38,075 nt of DNA from an uncultured Bacillota bacterium (GTDB taxonomy: Bacteria; Bacillota; Clostridia; Christensenellales; Borkfalkiaceae): contig CASFTB010000012.1 of assembly GCA_949297575.1 (NCBI GenBank), forward strand, positions 1 to 38,075, given 5' to 3'. A model generated the notes under the pieces. That model did not search any database. It was given only the letters and a program-made list of their open reading frames with translations, and was not told the origin of the DNA. The position numbers were made by a program, and so were the translations under genes. Below, in pieces: positions 25,958 through 33,404 of this stretch. How positions within the stretch are numbered: the stretch's first letter is position 1; each line of letters begins with the position of its first letter.

Positions 25958-26618
25958 CTTTTTTCTCCTTTTCTTTTTTTAATTCGGCCAGTTCGCGGCG
26001 GAGGGTCTCGATCTCCTCGTCGCGCGCGGCTTCCTTTTCCCTCTTTTGTTCCGCCTTCCCCTCGCGCACGAGGCGCACGATGCGGTACACTTCGTAGATC
26101 ATGATGAGCGCCGCGGGAAGGATGAGGCAGACGACGATGCCCGCGCCCGAGCGCAGGAATGTGAGCACGGCGCCCAACGCGCTGCTGTGCCACACGACTT
26201 TGCCGATGATCTCATTTTCCGTGATGACCTGCGTGTCCCCTTCCACCGCGTCTCCCTGCAGGGTGAAGCGGTAACCGGAGGAGGTCTCTTTTATATCGAT
26301 GATGCGGTGCGTGACGATGACTTCGTCCACGTTCGCCGTATTGAACCAGTTAAAAGTGATCACGTCCCCCACCGAAAGGTCTTCATAGAAGCTTTCGCCG
26401 CTGCCGACCGTGTCGATGACCACGAGGGAGCCCTGCCCGATCTCCGGCTCCATGGACCCGGAGACGACGATGCGGAACTGGTAGCCGAGGATCTCGGCGT
26501 CCTCCCCGCGCGTGCGGTAGACGACCGTGACCGCGAGCGCCGCGAGCGCGATGACGAGGAAGAGGGCGATGACGACGCCCGTGAGAACGGATAGGACTTT
26601 TTTTGCTTTGCCCGTCAT
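25950..26618 (-). CDS. sipW: Signal peptidase I of the SipW (ER) type
   Basis: Membrane serine peptidase that cleaves the special signal peptides of TasA-like proteins, 222 residues. The N-terminal membrane helix spans about 9-33. The catalytic Ser55 sits in VVSGSMEPEI. A His at 104 (VTHRIID) takes the place of the Lys used by standard bacterial signal peptidases, the ER/SipW signature. The conserved GD-type motifs (LSVGDVITFNW, LQGDAVEGDTQ) follow. A second membrane helix lies at ~170-190 (GIVVCLILPAALIMIYEVYR). The last ~35 residues are a charged coiled coil (EEIETLRRELAELKKEKEKK). The start at 26618 overlaps the upstream stop (ATGA). It probably processes the four SipW-type precursors downstream. 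Confidence 0.93.
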   Translation of the reverse strand: MTGKAKKVLSVLTGVVIALFLVIALAALAVTVVYRTRGEDAEILGYQFRIVVSGSMEPEIGQGSLVVIDTVGSGESFYEDLSVGDVITFNWFNTANVDEVIVTHRIIDIKETSSGYRFTLQGDAVEGDTQVITENEIIGKVVWHSSALGAVLTFLRSGAGIVVCLILPAALIMIYEVYRIVRLVREGKAEQKREKEAARDEEIETLRRELAELKKEKEKKDA

Positions 26619-27085
26619 GCCTGTGCGCCGCCCTCCAGTGTATAAACGATGCCGAATTCCGAAACCTTGCCCTGGGCGCCGTTGCCGACGTTTTCGGGCA
26701 TCGCGAAGGAGACGCTGAACGAAAATTCGCCGCTGACCTGCACCGTGAACGTCTCGCCGAAGCACTCCTCGGCGGCGCCGCTGCAGAGCACCTCGTCGCC
26801 CACCACCACGGTGAACGTGAGGTATTCGTTCAGGTCAGTGACCTCTCCCCGCTCGAAGCGCACGGAAAAAGTGCCGGAGCCCGTCACGCTGCTCTTGTAC
26901 TCCCGCTTTTCCTCCTGCCCGGGGAGCATATTTTCTATCGTCACTTCCTGCTCGTACGGTGTGCCGTCCTCGGCGAGTTCGAGGGTGTTCCCGCTGCCGT
27001 CGACGATATATGCGGCGGCGATGACCGAACATCCGATGACCGCGACGAGGATGAGGATCAGGACGATCAGAGATTTCCCTTTCAT
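26615..27085 (-). CDS. Small exported protein coupled to sipW
   Basis: A 156-residue protein. Residues 4-25 are a hydrophobic signal (LIVLILILVAVIGCSVIAAAY). It contains VIGC at 16-19, which fits a lipobox; lipoprotein lipidation, membrane anchoring or plain secretion are all possible. The rest is beta-rich: YEQEVTIENMLPGQEEKREYK, then FSVRFERGEVTDLNEYLTFTVVVGD, like the 'P G ... Y' strand order of camelysin/TasA relatives. But it lacks the ATFALF cleavage context of the SipW substrates. It is the first gene of the operon and overlaps sipW by ATGA. A GGAGG site precedes the ATG. It may be an assembly or initiator protein for the surface structure, as TapA is for TasA in Bacillus; there is no sequence evidence that it is TapA. 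Confidence 0.8.
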   Translation of the reverse strand: MKGKSLIVLILILVAVIGCSVIAAAYIVDGSGNTLELAEDGTPYEQEVTIENMLPGQEEKREYKSSVTGSGTFSVRFERGEVTDLNEYLTFTVVVGDEVLCSGAAEECFGETFTVQVSGEFSFSVSFAMPENVGNGAQGKVSEFGIVYTLEGGAQA

Positions 27086-27148
27086 GGCCGTTGCCCTCCT
27101 TACTGAATGTCAAGCAAAGTTCATCATTATTACATTTACTCATGTTTA

Positions 27149-27177
27149 TTGTATCACCTTTTTTGTGAACTGTCAAC
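27149..27177 (-). promoter_or_regulatory. Strong promoter of the sipW surface operon
   Basis: Minus strand -35 TTGACA (27172-27177), 17-nt spacer, -10 TACAAT (27149-27154). An AT-rich run just upstream of the -35 (27187-27220) looks like an UP element. The leader before the first gene is about 57 nt. Confidence 0.88.
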
Positions 27178-27488
27178 GGTCTGCATGAAAATTTTTATAA
27201 TAAAATTATATAAAAACTGACATACGTATGGCTCATTTCGCGTACAATTCCGCCCATACGGACGAAAACAGGGGGAGAATATATCGTATTTGCATATCGG
27301 GCGGCCGCGATGCCGCGCCGCAGCGGTACAAAAACGGCGCGTACGTCCGCATGAAAACGGGCCCCCTCCCTTTTTTACACTATGAATGTACGGCGTATGA
27401 TCCTGCGCGGAACGGCGCATTAACGCAACATATATGCGGGCCTGCAAAAAAACGGAACTTACCGCAGCCTTTCGCCGTGCAGGCGCGG

Positions 27489-27531
27489 AAAAGGGCGCCC
27501 CGCGCGGCCTTCTCGGCCCGGCGGGGCGCCC
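27489..27531 (-). terminator. Terminator after the CoA-disulfide reductase gene
   Basis: On the minus strand GGGCGCCCCGC pairs with GCGGGGCGCCC around a GC-rich inner stem (GGCC...GGCC), followed by TTTTCC. It lies 80 bases beyond the stop codon. Confidence 0.75.
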
Positions 27532-27611
27532 CGATCTATTGCGGTCCTCTCATTCGTTTTTCCGGAAACGGCGCTCGCAGCGCCCTTCCTTTGCGGGACG
27601 CGCGGCGAAGC

Positions 27612-29303
27612 TCAGACGCTCTTTGCGCCGCACAGATGGCGCGGCACCGCGTCGTACCCTCCCCCTTCGGCGACCACTTTGTAGAAGCGGATGCCGCCCG
27701 CGAGGTTGGAGCAGTCGAACCCCGCCGCGGAGAGCATGCGGCAGGCGATGTAGCTGCGCAGGCCGCTGTAGCAGTTGACGTACAATTTTTTGGACTTATC
27801 CAGCTCACCCATGCGGGAGCGCAGCTCGTCTACGGGGATATTGACAGCGCCCTCGAGGTGCGCCACGGCAAATTCTTCCGCCGTCTGCACGTCTAAAAAC
27901 AGCGCGTCTTTCTCTTCCGCGACGGAGGCGATGTCCTTCCATTCGTGCTGCCGGACGATGCCCGCGCGCAGGTTGCCGATGACGTAGCCCGCCATGTTGA
28001 CGGGGTCTTTCGCCGAAGAATAGGGCGGCGCGTAGCACAGGTCGAGGGCGGCGAGATCCGCATCCGTCATCCCCGCGCGGACGGCCGTCGCCAGCACGTC
28101 TATGCGCTTGTCGACGCCGCCGTAGCCGATCGCCTGCGCGCCGAGGATGCGGCCGCTCTTCTTTTCGAAGGTGACCTTCAGCGTCATGTTGCGCGCGCCC
28201 GGGTAATACGTGGCGTGGTCGGGGGAAAAGAGGAGCGCGCTCGCGCAGGCATAGCCCGCGGCGAGGGCGGCCTTTTCGGACAGCCCCGTCGACGCCGCCG
28301 TCAGGTCGAACACCTTGAGCACCGAGGAGCCCTGCGTCCCGCGGTAGCGGCTCGGGATGCCGCAGATGTTGTCCGCCGCGATGCGCCCCTGCTTGTTGGC
28401 GGGGCCCGCGAGCGGGACGAGGGCGTCGGCACCCGTCACAGAATTTTTGACGAGCACGGCATCCCCTGCCGCATAGATAGCGGGATCGGAGGTGCGCATG
28501 TGTTCGTCGACGAGCACGGCGCCGCGCATGCCGAGGGCGAGCCCCGCCTCTCTTGCCAGGTGCGTTTCGGGCAGGATGCCGACGGCGACCAGGGCGATAT
28601 CCGCCCGCACGGGGGCGCCTCCCTCGATCTCGGCGGTCACTCCCGCGCCGTCCTGCGCGAGGGAGGTGACCTTGCTCGAGAGGCGGAGCCTCACGCCGCA
28701 GCGGCGCAGCTCCGCGTGCAGGATGCACGCCATGTCGTAGTCGAAGGGGAGCATGACCTGCCCTTCCATCTGGATGAGGGTGACGGACATGCCGCGGCGG
28801 GCGAGGTTTTCCGCCGCCTCAATGCCGATAAACCCGCCGCCGACCACGACCGCGGAGGCGGGCGACTCCCCTTTTATATGATCGTCGATGCGGAAGGTAT
28901 CCTCCACCGTGCGAAGGGTGAAGATGCGCTCCCCCTGCCCCGCAAAGGGCGGGAGCACCGCCTTGGCGCCGGGCGCATAGATGAGCTTGTCGTAGCGCTC
29001 CTCGTATTCCTCCCCTCCCTTCGTGCGGACACGGACAGTCTTTCCTGCGCGGTCGATGGCGATCGCCTCGCTGTGCACGCGCACGTCCACGTTGAAGCGG
29101 CGGCGGAAACTTTCGGGCGTCTGCAGCGTGAGCTTGCCCCGCTGCGCGATCTCGCCGCCTATGTAATAGGGCAGCCCGCAGTTGGCGTAAGAGACGTAGC
29201 CGCTGCGCTCCAGCACGACGATCTCGGCATGTTCATCCAGCCTGCGAAGGCGCGCCGCGGCCGTCGCGCCGCCCGCGACGCCGCCGATGATGACAACTTT
29301 CAT
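27612..29303 (-). CDS. CoA-disulfide reductase fused to a rhodanese domain (persulfide reductase type)
   Basis: FAD/NAD(P)H disulfide oxidoreductase, 563 residues. It would reduce CoA disulfides or CoA/low-molecular-weight persulfides in the cytoplasm. The N-terminal GGVAGGATAAAR binds FAD. The single active Cys42 lies in SYANCGLPYYIGG, the hallmark of the CoADR group. A second Rossmann motif, VVGGGFIGIEAAENL, binds NAD(P)H. YAAGDAVL is the FAD-contacting motif. Residues ~460-555 form a rhodanese domain with active Cys511 in YVNCYSGLRS. The same fusion occurs in NADH-dependent persulfide reductases. The start at 29303 has GGGAGGGA. A hairpin at 29319-29349 sits just before the ribosome site. 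Its neighbours are thioredoxin and a Crp/Fnr regulator. Confidence 0.93.
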   Translation of the reverse strand: MKVVIIGGVAGGATAAARLRRLDEHAEIVVLERSGYVSYANCGLPYYIGGEIAQRGKLTLQTPESFRRRFNVDVRVHSEAIAIDRAGKTVRVRTKGGEEYEERYDKLIYAPGAKAVLPPFAGQGERIFTLRTVEDTFRIDDHIKGESPASAVVVGGGFIGIEAAENLARRGMSVTLIQMEGQVMLPFDYDMACILHAELRRCGVRLRLSSKVTSLAQDGAGVTAEIEGGAPVRADIALVAVGILPETHLAREAGLALGMRGAVLVDEHMRTSDPAIYAAGDAVLVKNSVTGADALVPLAGPANKQGRIAADNICGIPSRYRGTQGSSVLKVFDLTAASTGLSEKAALAAGYACASALLFSPDHATYYPGARNMTLKVTFEKKSGRILGAQAIGYGGVDKRIDVLATAVRAGMTDADLAALDLCYAPPYSSAKDPVNMAGYVIGNLRAGIVRQHEWKDIASVAEEKDALFLDVQTAEEFAVAHLEGAVNIPVDELRSRMGELDKSKKLYVNCYSGLRSYIACRMLSAAGFDCSNLAGGIRFYKVVAEGGGYDAVPRHLCGAKSV

Positions 29304-29318
29304 AGGATCCCTCCCCGC

Positions 29319-29349
29319 GGCGTCGCCGCGCGGATCTTGCAGCGACGCC
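29319..29349 (-). promoter_or_regulatory. Leader hairpin before the CoA-disulfide reductase
   Basis: Arms GGCGTCGC and GCGACGCC (8 bp, 15-base loop) lie directly upstream of the GGGAGGG ribosome site, about 16 bases before the ATG. It could be a stability element or control translation. Two more GC-rich hairpins lie in the 160-base gap to trxA. Confidence 0.4.
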
Positions 29350-29465
29350 CGTTTGTTTTTCTGCCCCTTCCCCATACCCCGCAGCGCAGCCCGGGGAAGA
29401 GGCTTCCGCCCGCCGCAAAAGCGGGCGCCCCTTCCGCCGACGGCGGACGGGCGCAAAATAGAAGT

Positions 29466-29768
29466 TTACAGCAGCCCTTCCAAAGCGGACTTCGGACGCA
29501 CCCCCGCGGTGCGGGCGACGACTTCCCCTTTCTTAAAGACGATAAAGGTGGGAATGGAGAGGACGTTGAACCTGCGCGCGAGCGCCTCCTCTTCGTCGAC
29601 GTCGACCTTGCCGAAGAGGACGTCTCTGCGCTCTTCGGCAAGGCCTTCGACGACGGGGCCCATCATGCGGCAGGGGCCGCACCAGCCCGCCCAAAAATCG
29701 AGCAGTACCGTCTTTTCGCTGTTCTGTACGAGTTTTTCAAAGTTTTCCGACGTGATCGTATGTACCAT
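29466..29768 (-). CDS. trxA: Thioredoxin
   Basis: A 100-residue thiol-disulfide oxidoreductase of the cytoplasm. The active site is WCGPC at 29-33 (LLDFWAGWCGPCRMMGP). The cis-proline region is SIPTFIVFKKGE, and buried Asp (LLDFWA) is present, all standard. The length equals that of classic TrxA. GGGAGGAAG lies before the ATG at 29768. It has its own extended -10 promoter at 29802, after the Crp/Fnr gene, and the CoA-disulfide reductase follows. Together these genes form a thiol/persulfide redox module. Confidence 0.96.
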   Translation of the reverse strand: MVHTITSENFEKLVQNSEKTVLLDFWAGWCGPCRMMGPVVEGLAEERRDVLFGKVDVDEEEALARRFNVLSIPTFIVFKKGEVVARTAGVRPKSALEGLL

Positions 29769-29801
29769 GTCTGTCTTCCTCCCGTCTGTATTTGTGCACT
29801 C

Positions 29802-29843
29802 AGTATAGCACGGGAGAGACAACTTTTCCGTAACAATGTTCCG
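29802..29843 (-). promoter_or_regulatory. trxA promoter with operator-like palindrome
   Basis: Extended -10 TGCTATACT on the minus strand (hexamer 29802-29807), but no good -35. In place of it, the near-palindrome CGTAACA-A-TGTTCCG (29829-29843) is centred about 41 bases before the expected start, the class II position of Crp/Fnr activators. Binding by the adjacent regulator is inference. Confidence 0.55.
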
Positions 29844-29874
29844 TTCGCACGCTTTTTTTAAAAATTTTTCCCGC

Positions 29875-30534
29875 TTATTTCCGCTCCTCGGCGAGGGACG
29901 CAAGGGCGGCGCGGTCTTCAATGCGCACGCCGCCGCGGAAGAGGGAGACGTAGCCCTCCTCTTCAAAATAGCGCAGCATGCGCGAGACCGCCTCGCGCAC
30001 GGTACCCAGGTGCGCGGCGAGCTTTTCGTGAGTGGTGCGCACGGTATCCTCCCCCGCATACCCCGCCTCCTCCAGCAGGAGAGCGGCGAGGCGGGCATCG
30101 AACTTTTTGTTCAGCACCTCGTCGAGCACCCAGAGGACGTTTGAGAGGCGGCGCGCCGTGAGCGACGCCGTAAATGCGGATACGGGCGGCTCACTCTCGG
30201 CGAGGACGCGGTACACCTCGGGCGGCAGGAGGAGGACGCGCGTCTCCTCTTCCGCCCGCACGAAGATCTCCGCCTGCATGCCCTGCACCGCGCACGCGGC
30301 GCTGAACAGGCAGACTTCGCCCGCACCGAGGCGGTATAGCGTGATCTCGCGCCCCTCCGCAGACATGGTATAGGCGCGCAGCCTGCCCGCCGAAACGTAC
30401 AGGAGCCCCGTGCATTCTCCGCGGCTCACTTCCGCCCCGCACGTAAAGGTGCGCACGCGCACCGAACGGGAAAGCGCCCCTTTGCCCGCCGCGGAAAGCT
30501 GTTCATAAAAAGGAAAACGACCTGCCTCTTCCAT
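29875..30534 (-). CDS. Crp/Fnr-family transcription regulator
   Basis: A 219-residue regulator. The cyclic-nucleotide-binding-like beta-roll spans ~20-120 (GLLYVSAGRLRAY, ITLYRLGAGEVCLFSAAC). A dimerisation helix lies at ~125-150. The C-terminal winged helix carries the recognition segment THEKLAAHLGTVREAVSRMLRYFEEEG at ~168-194. Cys residues at 32, 41, 75 and 81 could sense redox state or thiols. They are not an FNR 4Fe-4S set, as the N-terminal Cys cluster of FNR is absent. AGAGGAAGAGAGG precedes the ATG. It has its own promoter. Neighbouring thioredoxin and CoA-disulfide reductase-rhodanese suggest control of thiol or sulfur stress. Confidence 0.9.
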   Translation of the reverse strand: MEEAGRFPFYEQLSAAGKGALSRSVRVRTFTCGAEVSRGECTGLLYVSAGRLRAYTMSAEGREITLYRLGAGEVCLFSAACAVQGMQAEIFVRAEEETRVLLLPPEVYRVLAESEPPVSAFTASLTARRLSNVLWVLDEVLNKKFDARLAALLLEEAGYAGEDTVRTTHEKLAAHLGTVREAVSRMLRYFEEEGYVSLFRGGVRIEDRAALASLAEERK

Positions 30535-30567
30535 CCTCTCTTCCTCTCTCCGATAAAGTTCCCCTTT

Positions 30568-30596
30568 AGTATATACCTGCAGCGGCGCTTTGTCAA
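30568..30596 (-). promoter_or_regulatory. Promoter of the Crp/Fnr gene
   Basis: Minus strand -35 TTGACA (30591-30596), 17-nt spacer, -10 TATACT (30568-30573), about 34 bases before the ATG. Confidence 0.85.
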
Positions 30597-30649
30597 AGAA
30601 AACGCGTGAGGCAATGCCCGCAGCCCGCGGCGCACCGGCGCGGGCCGCT

Positions 30650-31030
30650 TCAATTGCGCTTGCTGCGCGGGCGGAAGACGAGGGAAAAGAGGAAGGCGAA
30701 CAGGATCGCCGCGGTGACGCCCGCGCTCGCCGCCGAGAGCGCGCCCGTGAGCGCGCCGAAGATGCCGCGCTCCGCCCCGCGCATCGCGCCCTTGGCGAGC
30801 AGCCAGCCGAACCCGCAGATGGGCACGGTCGCCCCCGCCCCCGCAAAATCGACGATGTAGTCGTATATGCCCAGCGCGCCGAGCGCGACGCCGCCCAGCA
30901 TGAAAAAGACGAGGATCCTGCCCGAGGTCAGCTTGGTAAAGTTGATGATGACCTGCGCAAGCGTGCACAAGGCGCCCCCGACCGCAAAGGCCTTCACGAA
31001 TTGCAGCAAGATGTCAGTATATGCGCCCAT
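30650..31030 (-). CDS. spoVAE: Stage V sporulation protein AE
   Basis: A 126-residue membrane protein of the SpoVA channel that moves dipicolinic acid (Ca-DPA) into the forespore and out at germination. Several membrane helices are seen (ILLQFVKAFAVGGALCTLAQVII, ILVFFMLGGVALGALGIYDYIV). GFGWLLAKGAMRG and AGVTAAILFAFLFSLVF are typical of SpoVAE/SpoVAC relatives. The length and start (GGAGGGAAG) support the SpoVAEb form. It begins at the base right after the spoVAD stop codon, so the two are one operon. Expression is expected in the forespore. Confidence 0.92.
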   Translation of the reverse strand: MGAYTDILLQFVKAFAVGGALCTLAQVIINFTKLTSGRILVFFMLGGVALGALGIYDYIVDFAGAGATVPICGFGWLLAKGAMRGAERGIFGALTGALSAASAGVTAAILFAFLFSLVFRPRSKRN

Positions 31031-32026
31031 CTATCTTCCCTCCGCGCGCTCGACGGCGACGGCGTGCGCGATGCACGGTATGCTCTCCCCCTGCCCCGAC
31101 GACACGGTGGAGAGCAGCGCGCCCGTCGCCGCAAAGAGCACGCGCCGCAAGCCGCCGCCCGGGCGAAGTTTTTCGAGGATGTAAGAATTGAACACGACGG
31201 CGCTGCACCCCGCGCCGCTTCCGCCCTGAAATTCGTCCTCGACGGTGTTATAGACGATCTCGCCGCAGTCGACATGGTTGGAGAGGTCTGCCCCCTTCTC
31301 CCATGCGAGGTCTTTGAGGATGCGGCTGCCCAGCGCCCCCAGATCGCCCGTGAGGATGAGGTCGTAATAGCCGGGCTGTCTGCCCGTATCGCGGAAGTGC
31401 GCGAGCAGGGTGTCGCAGGCGGCGGGCGCCATCGCGGCGCCCATGTTGTTGACGTCCGAAACCCCGAAGTCCACCACTTTTCCCACCGTGCCGCATGTGA
31501 CCGACGGCCCCTCTCCGGCGCGGGCGATCACCGAACAGCCCGCGCCCGTGACCGTCCACTGCGACTGCGGCGGACGGGTCGTACCAAGCTCCAGCGGATA
31601 ACGGTACTGCCGCTCTGCCGAAGAGAAGTGGCTGCCCGTCGCCGCGGCGACTGCGGACGCATAGCCGCCGTCCACCGCCATCGCGCCGAGAAGCATCCCC
31701 TCGCTCATCGTCGAGCAGGCGCTGTAGATGCCGAGGTACGGCAGCCCCGTCTCGCGCGCGGCAAAGCTCGCCGAGATGATCTGGTTCAGCAGATCGCCCG
31801 AAAAGACGATCTCCACCTCCCTGCCCGCCTTCGCGACGGCGGTCTTCAATGCGTACAGCAGCATTTTCCGCTCCGCCTTTTCAAACGTATCCTCGCCGAA
31901 CATGTCATCCCGCAACGGATGATCGACAAAATCCCCTAAAATGCCGACGCACTCTTTCGGCCCGGCAACGGTACCGCCCGCGACGATCCTGGGCTCGCTC
32001 TTAAAATAGATGGTCTGTCCGCGCAT
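31031..32026 (-). CDS. spoVAD: Stage V sporulation protein AD
   Basis: A 331-residue thiolase-fold protein that binds dipicolinic acid on the spore inner membrane within the SpoVA complex. Signatures: IYFKSEPRIVAGGTVAGPKE at the N-terminus, LPYLGIYSACSTMSEG, VAAATGSHFSSAERQYRYPLE, and the C-terminal EDEFQGGSGAGCSAVVFNSYIL. The order and length match SpoVAD of Bacillus and Clostridium. GGAGGAA precedes the ATG at 32026. spoVAE follows directly. The usual upstream partner spoVAC is not here; a fucO-like gene lies there instead. Confidence 0.96.
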   Translation of the reverse strand: MRGQTIYFKSEPRIVAGGTVAGPKECVGILGDFVDHPLRDDMFGEDTFEKAERKMLLYALKTAVAKAGREVEIVFSGDLLNQIISASFAARETGLPYLGIYSACSTMSEGMLLGAMAVDGGYASAVAAATGSHFSSAERQYRYPLELGTTRPPQSQWTVTGAGCSVIARAGEGPSVTCGTVGKVVDFGVSDVNNMGAAMAPAACDTLLAHFRDTGRQPGYYDLILTGDLGALGSRILKDLAWEKGADLSNHVDCGEIVYNTVEDEFQGGSGAGCSAVVFNSYILEKLRPGGGLRRVLFAATGALLSTVSSGQGESIPCIAHAVAVERAEGR

Positions 32027-32095
32027 GTGTTCCTCCGCATGCAGTTTGCGGAGGGGCGCGCGGTTTTATGCCTCCGCCGCGGGGGAAAGCGCAGA

Positions 32096-32125
32096 GCCGC
32101 GCGGGAGGCGAACCTCCCGCGCGGC
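32096..32125 (-). terminator. Strong hairpin between the fucO-like gene and spoVAD
   Basis: Perfect 13-bp stem GCCGCGCGGGAGG/CCTCCCGCGCGGC with a 4-base loop, about 50 bases past the fucO-like stop. Only a poor U-tract follows on the minus strand (TCTGCGCTTTCC), so terminator function is likely but not certain. Confidence 0.6.
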
Positions 32126-32173
32126 GTCGGATCGTTTCTGTTCGGTCGTAAGGGGCGCGCCCTTGCGCTCCCC

Positions 32174-33325
32174 TTACAGCGCCTTTTTATAGATCTCGAG
32201 GATCTCGGCGGGAGAGGTCTTGCGCGGGTTGCCGCCCGTGCAGGGGTCGATGAAGGCGTCCTCGGAGAGCTGCCCGAGCTGTTCCTCCCGGATGCCGAGG
32301 TCGCTGAGGCGCTGCGGGATGCCGATGGCGGCGGAGAGCTTGCGCACCGCCCCGATGGCGGCGTCTGCGGCCTCGTCCTCGGTCATGCCCTTGATGTCCA
32401 CGCCCATCGCGCGGGCGATGTCTCCGAATTTTTTGAGCGCGGCGGGTTTGTTGTATTCCATCACGAAGGGAAGCAAAAGCGCGTTGGCGACGCCGTGCGC
32501 GATGTCGTACCTGGCGCCGAGCGGATGCGCCATGGAGTGCACGATGCCGAGGCCGACGTTGGAGAACGCCATGCCCGCGACGTAGGAACCGTATGCCATC
32601 CCCTCGCGCGCGGCGGCGTTCGAACCATCCTTGACGGCGGCCTCGAGGTTGTCGGCGATGAACTTGATGGCGTTCCAGGTCATCATGTCGGAAACGGGCG
32701 TGGCGCCGGGGGTGATGTACGCCTCGATGGCGTGCGTGAGCGCGTCCATGCCGGTGGCAGCCGTCAATCCCTTTGGCATGCTCATGAGCATCTCCGCGTC
32801 GTTGAAGGCGATCATAGGGATGTCATTGGGGTCGACGCAGACCAGCTTGCGGCCCGCCTCTTCGTCGGTGATGACGTAGTTGATGGTCACTTCCGCGGCG
32901 GTGCCCGAGGTGGTCGCGAAGGCGATCACGGGGAAGCTCTTGTGCTTGGTGTCCGCCGTGCCCTCGAGAGATCTGACGTCTGCGAACTCGGGGTTTTCGG
33001 TGATGATGCCGATCGCCTTGGCGGTATCCATGACGGAGCCGCCGCCGATGGCGATGATGACGTCCACCTTCGCTTTTTTGAACGCCTCCAGCCCGCACTG
33101 CACGTTGTGGATGGTCGGGTTTGCCTTGACGTCGTCAAAGATCTCGTACGGGATGCCTGCCCCGTCGAGGACGTCCGTCACCTTCTTCGCGACGCCGAAT
33201 CTGACGAGGTCCTTGTCCGAGACGATGAACGCCTTCTTCATGTTGCGGCGCTTCATCTCGCCCACGACCTCTTTGCGGCAGCCCGCGCCGAAGTAGCTCG
33301 TTTCGTTGAGGATCATTCTTGCCAT
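32174..33325 (-). CDS. fucO: Iron-containing alcohol dehydrogenase, lactaldehyde/propanediol oxidoreductase type
   Basis: NAD-dependent group III alcohol dehydrogenase that reduces lactaldehyde to 1,2-propanediol (fucose and rhamnose fermentation). Length 383 equals Escherichia coli FucO. The first residues ARMILNETSYFGAG and the block NPEFADVRSLEG closely follow FucO as I recall it. NAD binding: GGGSVMDTAKAIG at 94-106. The Fe2+ ligands are all present: Asp194, His198, His263 and His277 (TGMDALTHAIE; IVHSMAHPLGA; IAHGVANALLLP). The C-terminal CTGGNPR is also conserved. GGAGGGAA precedes the ATG at 33325. It is a single-gene unit; no fucose or rhamnose pathway genes lie nearby, so the physiological substrate could be another aldehyde. 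Confidence 0.9.
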   Translation of the reverse strand: MARMILNETSYFGAGCRKEVVGEMKRRNMKKAFIVSDKDLVRFGVAKKVTDVLDGAGIPYEIFDDVKANPTIHNVQCGLEAFKKAKVDVIIAIGGGSVMDTAKAIGIITENPEFADVRSLEGTADTKHKSFPVIAFATTSGTAAEVTINYVITDEEAGRKLVCVDPNDIPMIAFNDAEMLMSMPKGLTAATGMDALTHAIEAYITPGATPVSDMMTWNAIKFIADNLEAAVKDGSNAAAREGMAYGSYVAGMAFSNVGLGIVHSMAHPLGARYDIAHGVANALLLPFVMEYNKPAALKKFGDIARAMGVDIKGMTEDEAADAAIGAVRKLSAAIGIPQRLSDLGIREEQLGQLSEDAFIDPCTGGNPRKTSPAEILEIYKKAL

Positions 33326-33350
33326 TTTGTTTCCCTCCGTTTTTTCTTTG

Positions 33351-33379
33351 ATTATACCACATCGCAGCGAAGATTTCAA
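33351..33379 (-). promoter_or_regulatory. Promoter of the fucO-like gene
   Basis: Minus strand -35 TTGAAA (33374-33379), 17-nt spacer, -10 TATAAT (33351-33356). Confidence 0.82.
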
Positions 33380-33404
33380 CCGCCCGAACAAACTTAAACC
33401 GCGC

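Larger units (their letters stand above)
27086..27611. other. Intergenic region upstream of the sipW operon
   Basis: Contains the sipW-operon promoter (27149-27177), an AT-rich UP-like tract (about 27187-27220) and the terminator of the next unit (27489-27531). A CATACGTATG palindrome lies at 27222-27231. I see no RNA gene or real open frame in 27232-27488; a 97-codon minus frame (27154-27447) has atypical composition and no ribosome site. Confidence 0.55.

Noticed and set aside
27154..27447. 97-codon minus frame upstream of the sipW operon
   Set aside because: It overlaps the operon promoter, has no ribosome site and an odd composition.
27945..29861. 638-codon plus frame
   Set aside because: Antisense to the CoA-disulfide reductase and thioredoxin, both with complete catalytic motifs.
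32027..32080. Possible forespore sigma-G promoter before spoVAD (GCATA near 32065)
   Set aside because: The matching -10 agrees at only about three of five positions; too weak to list, although forespore control is expected.
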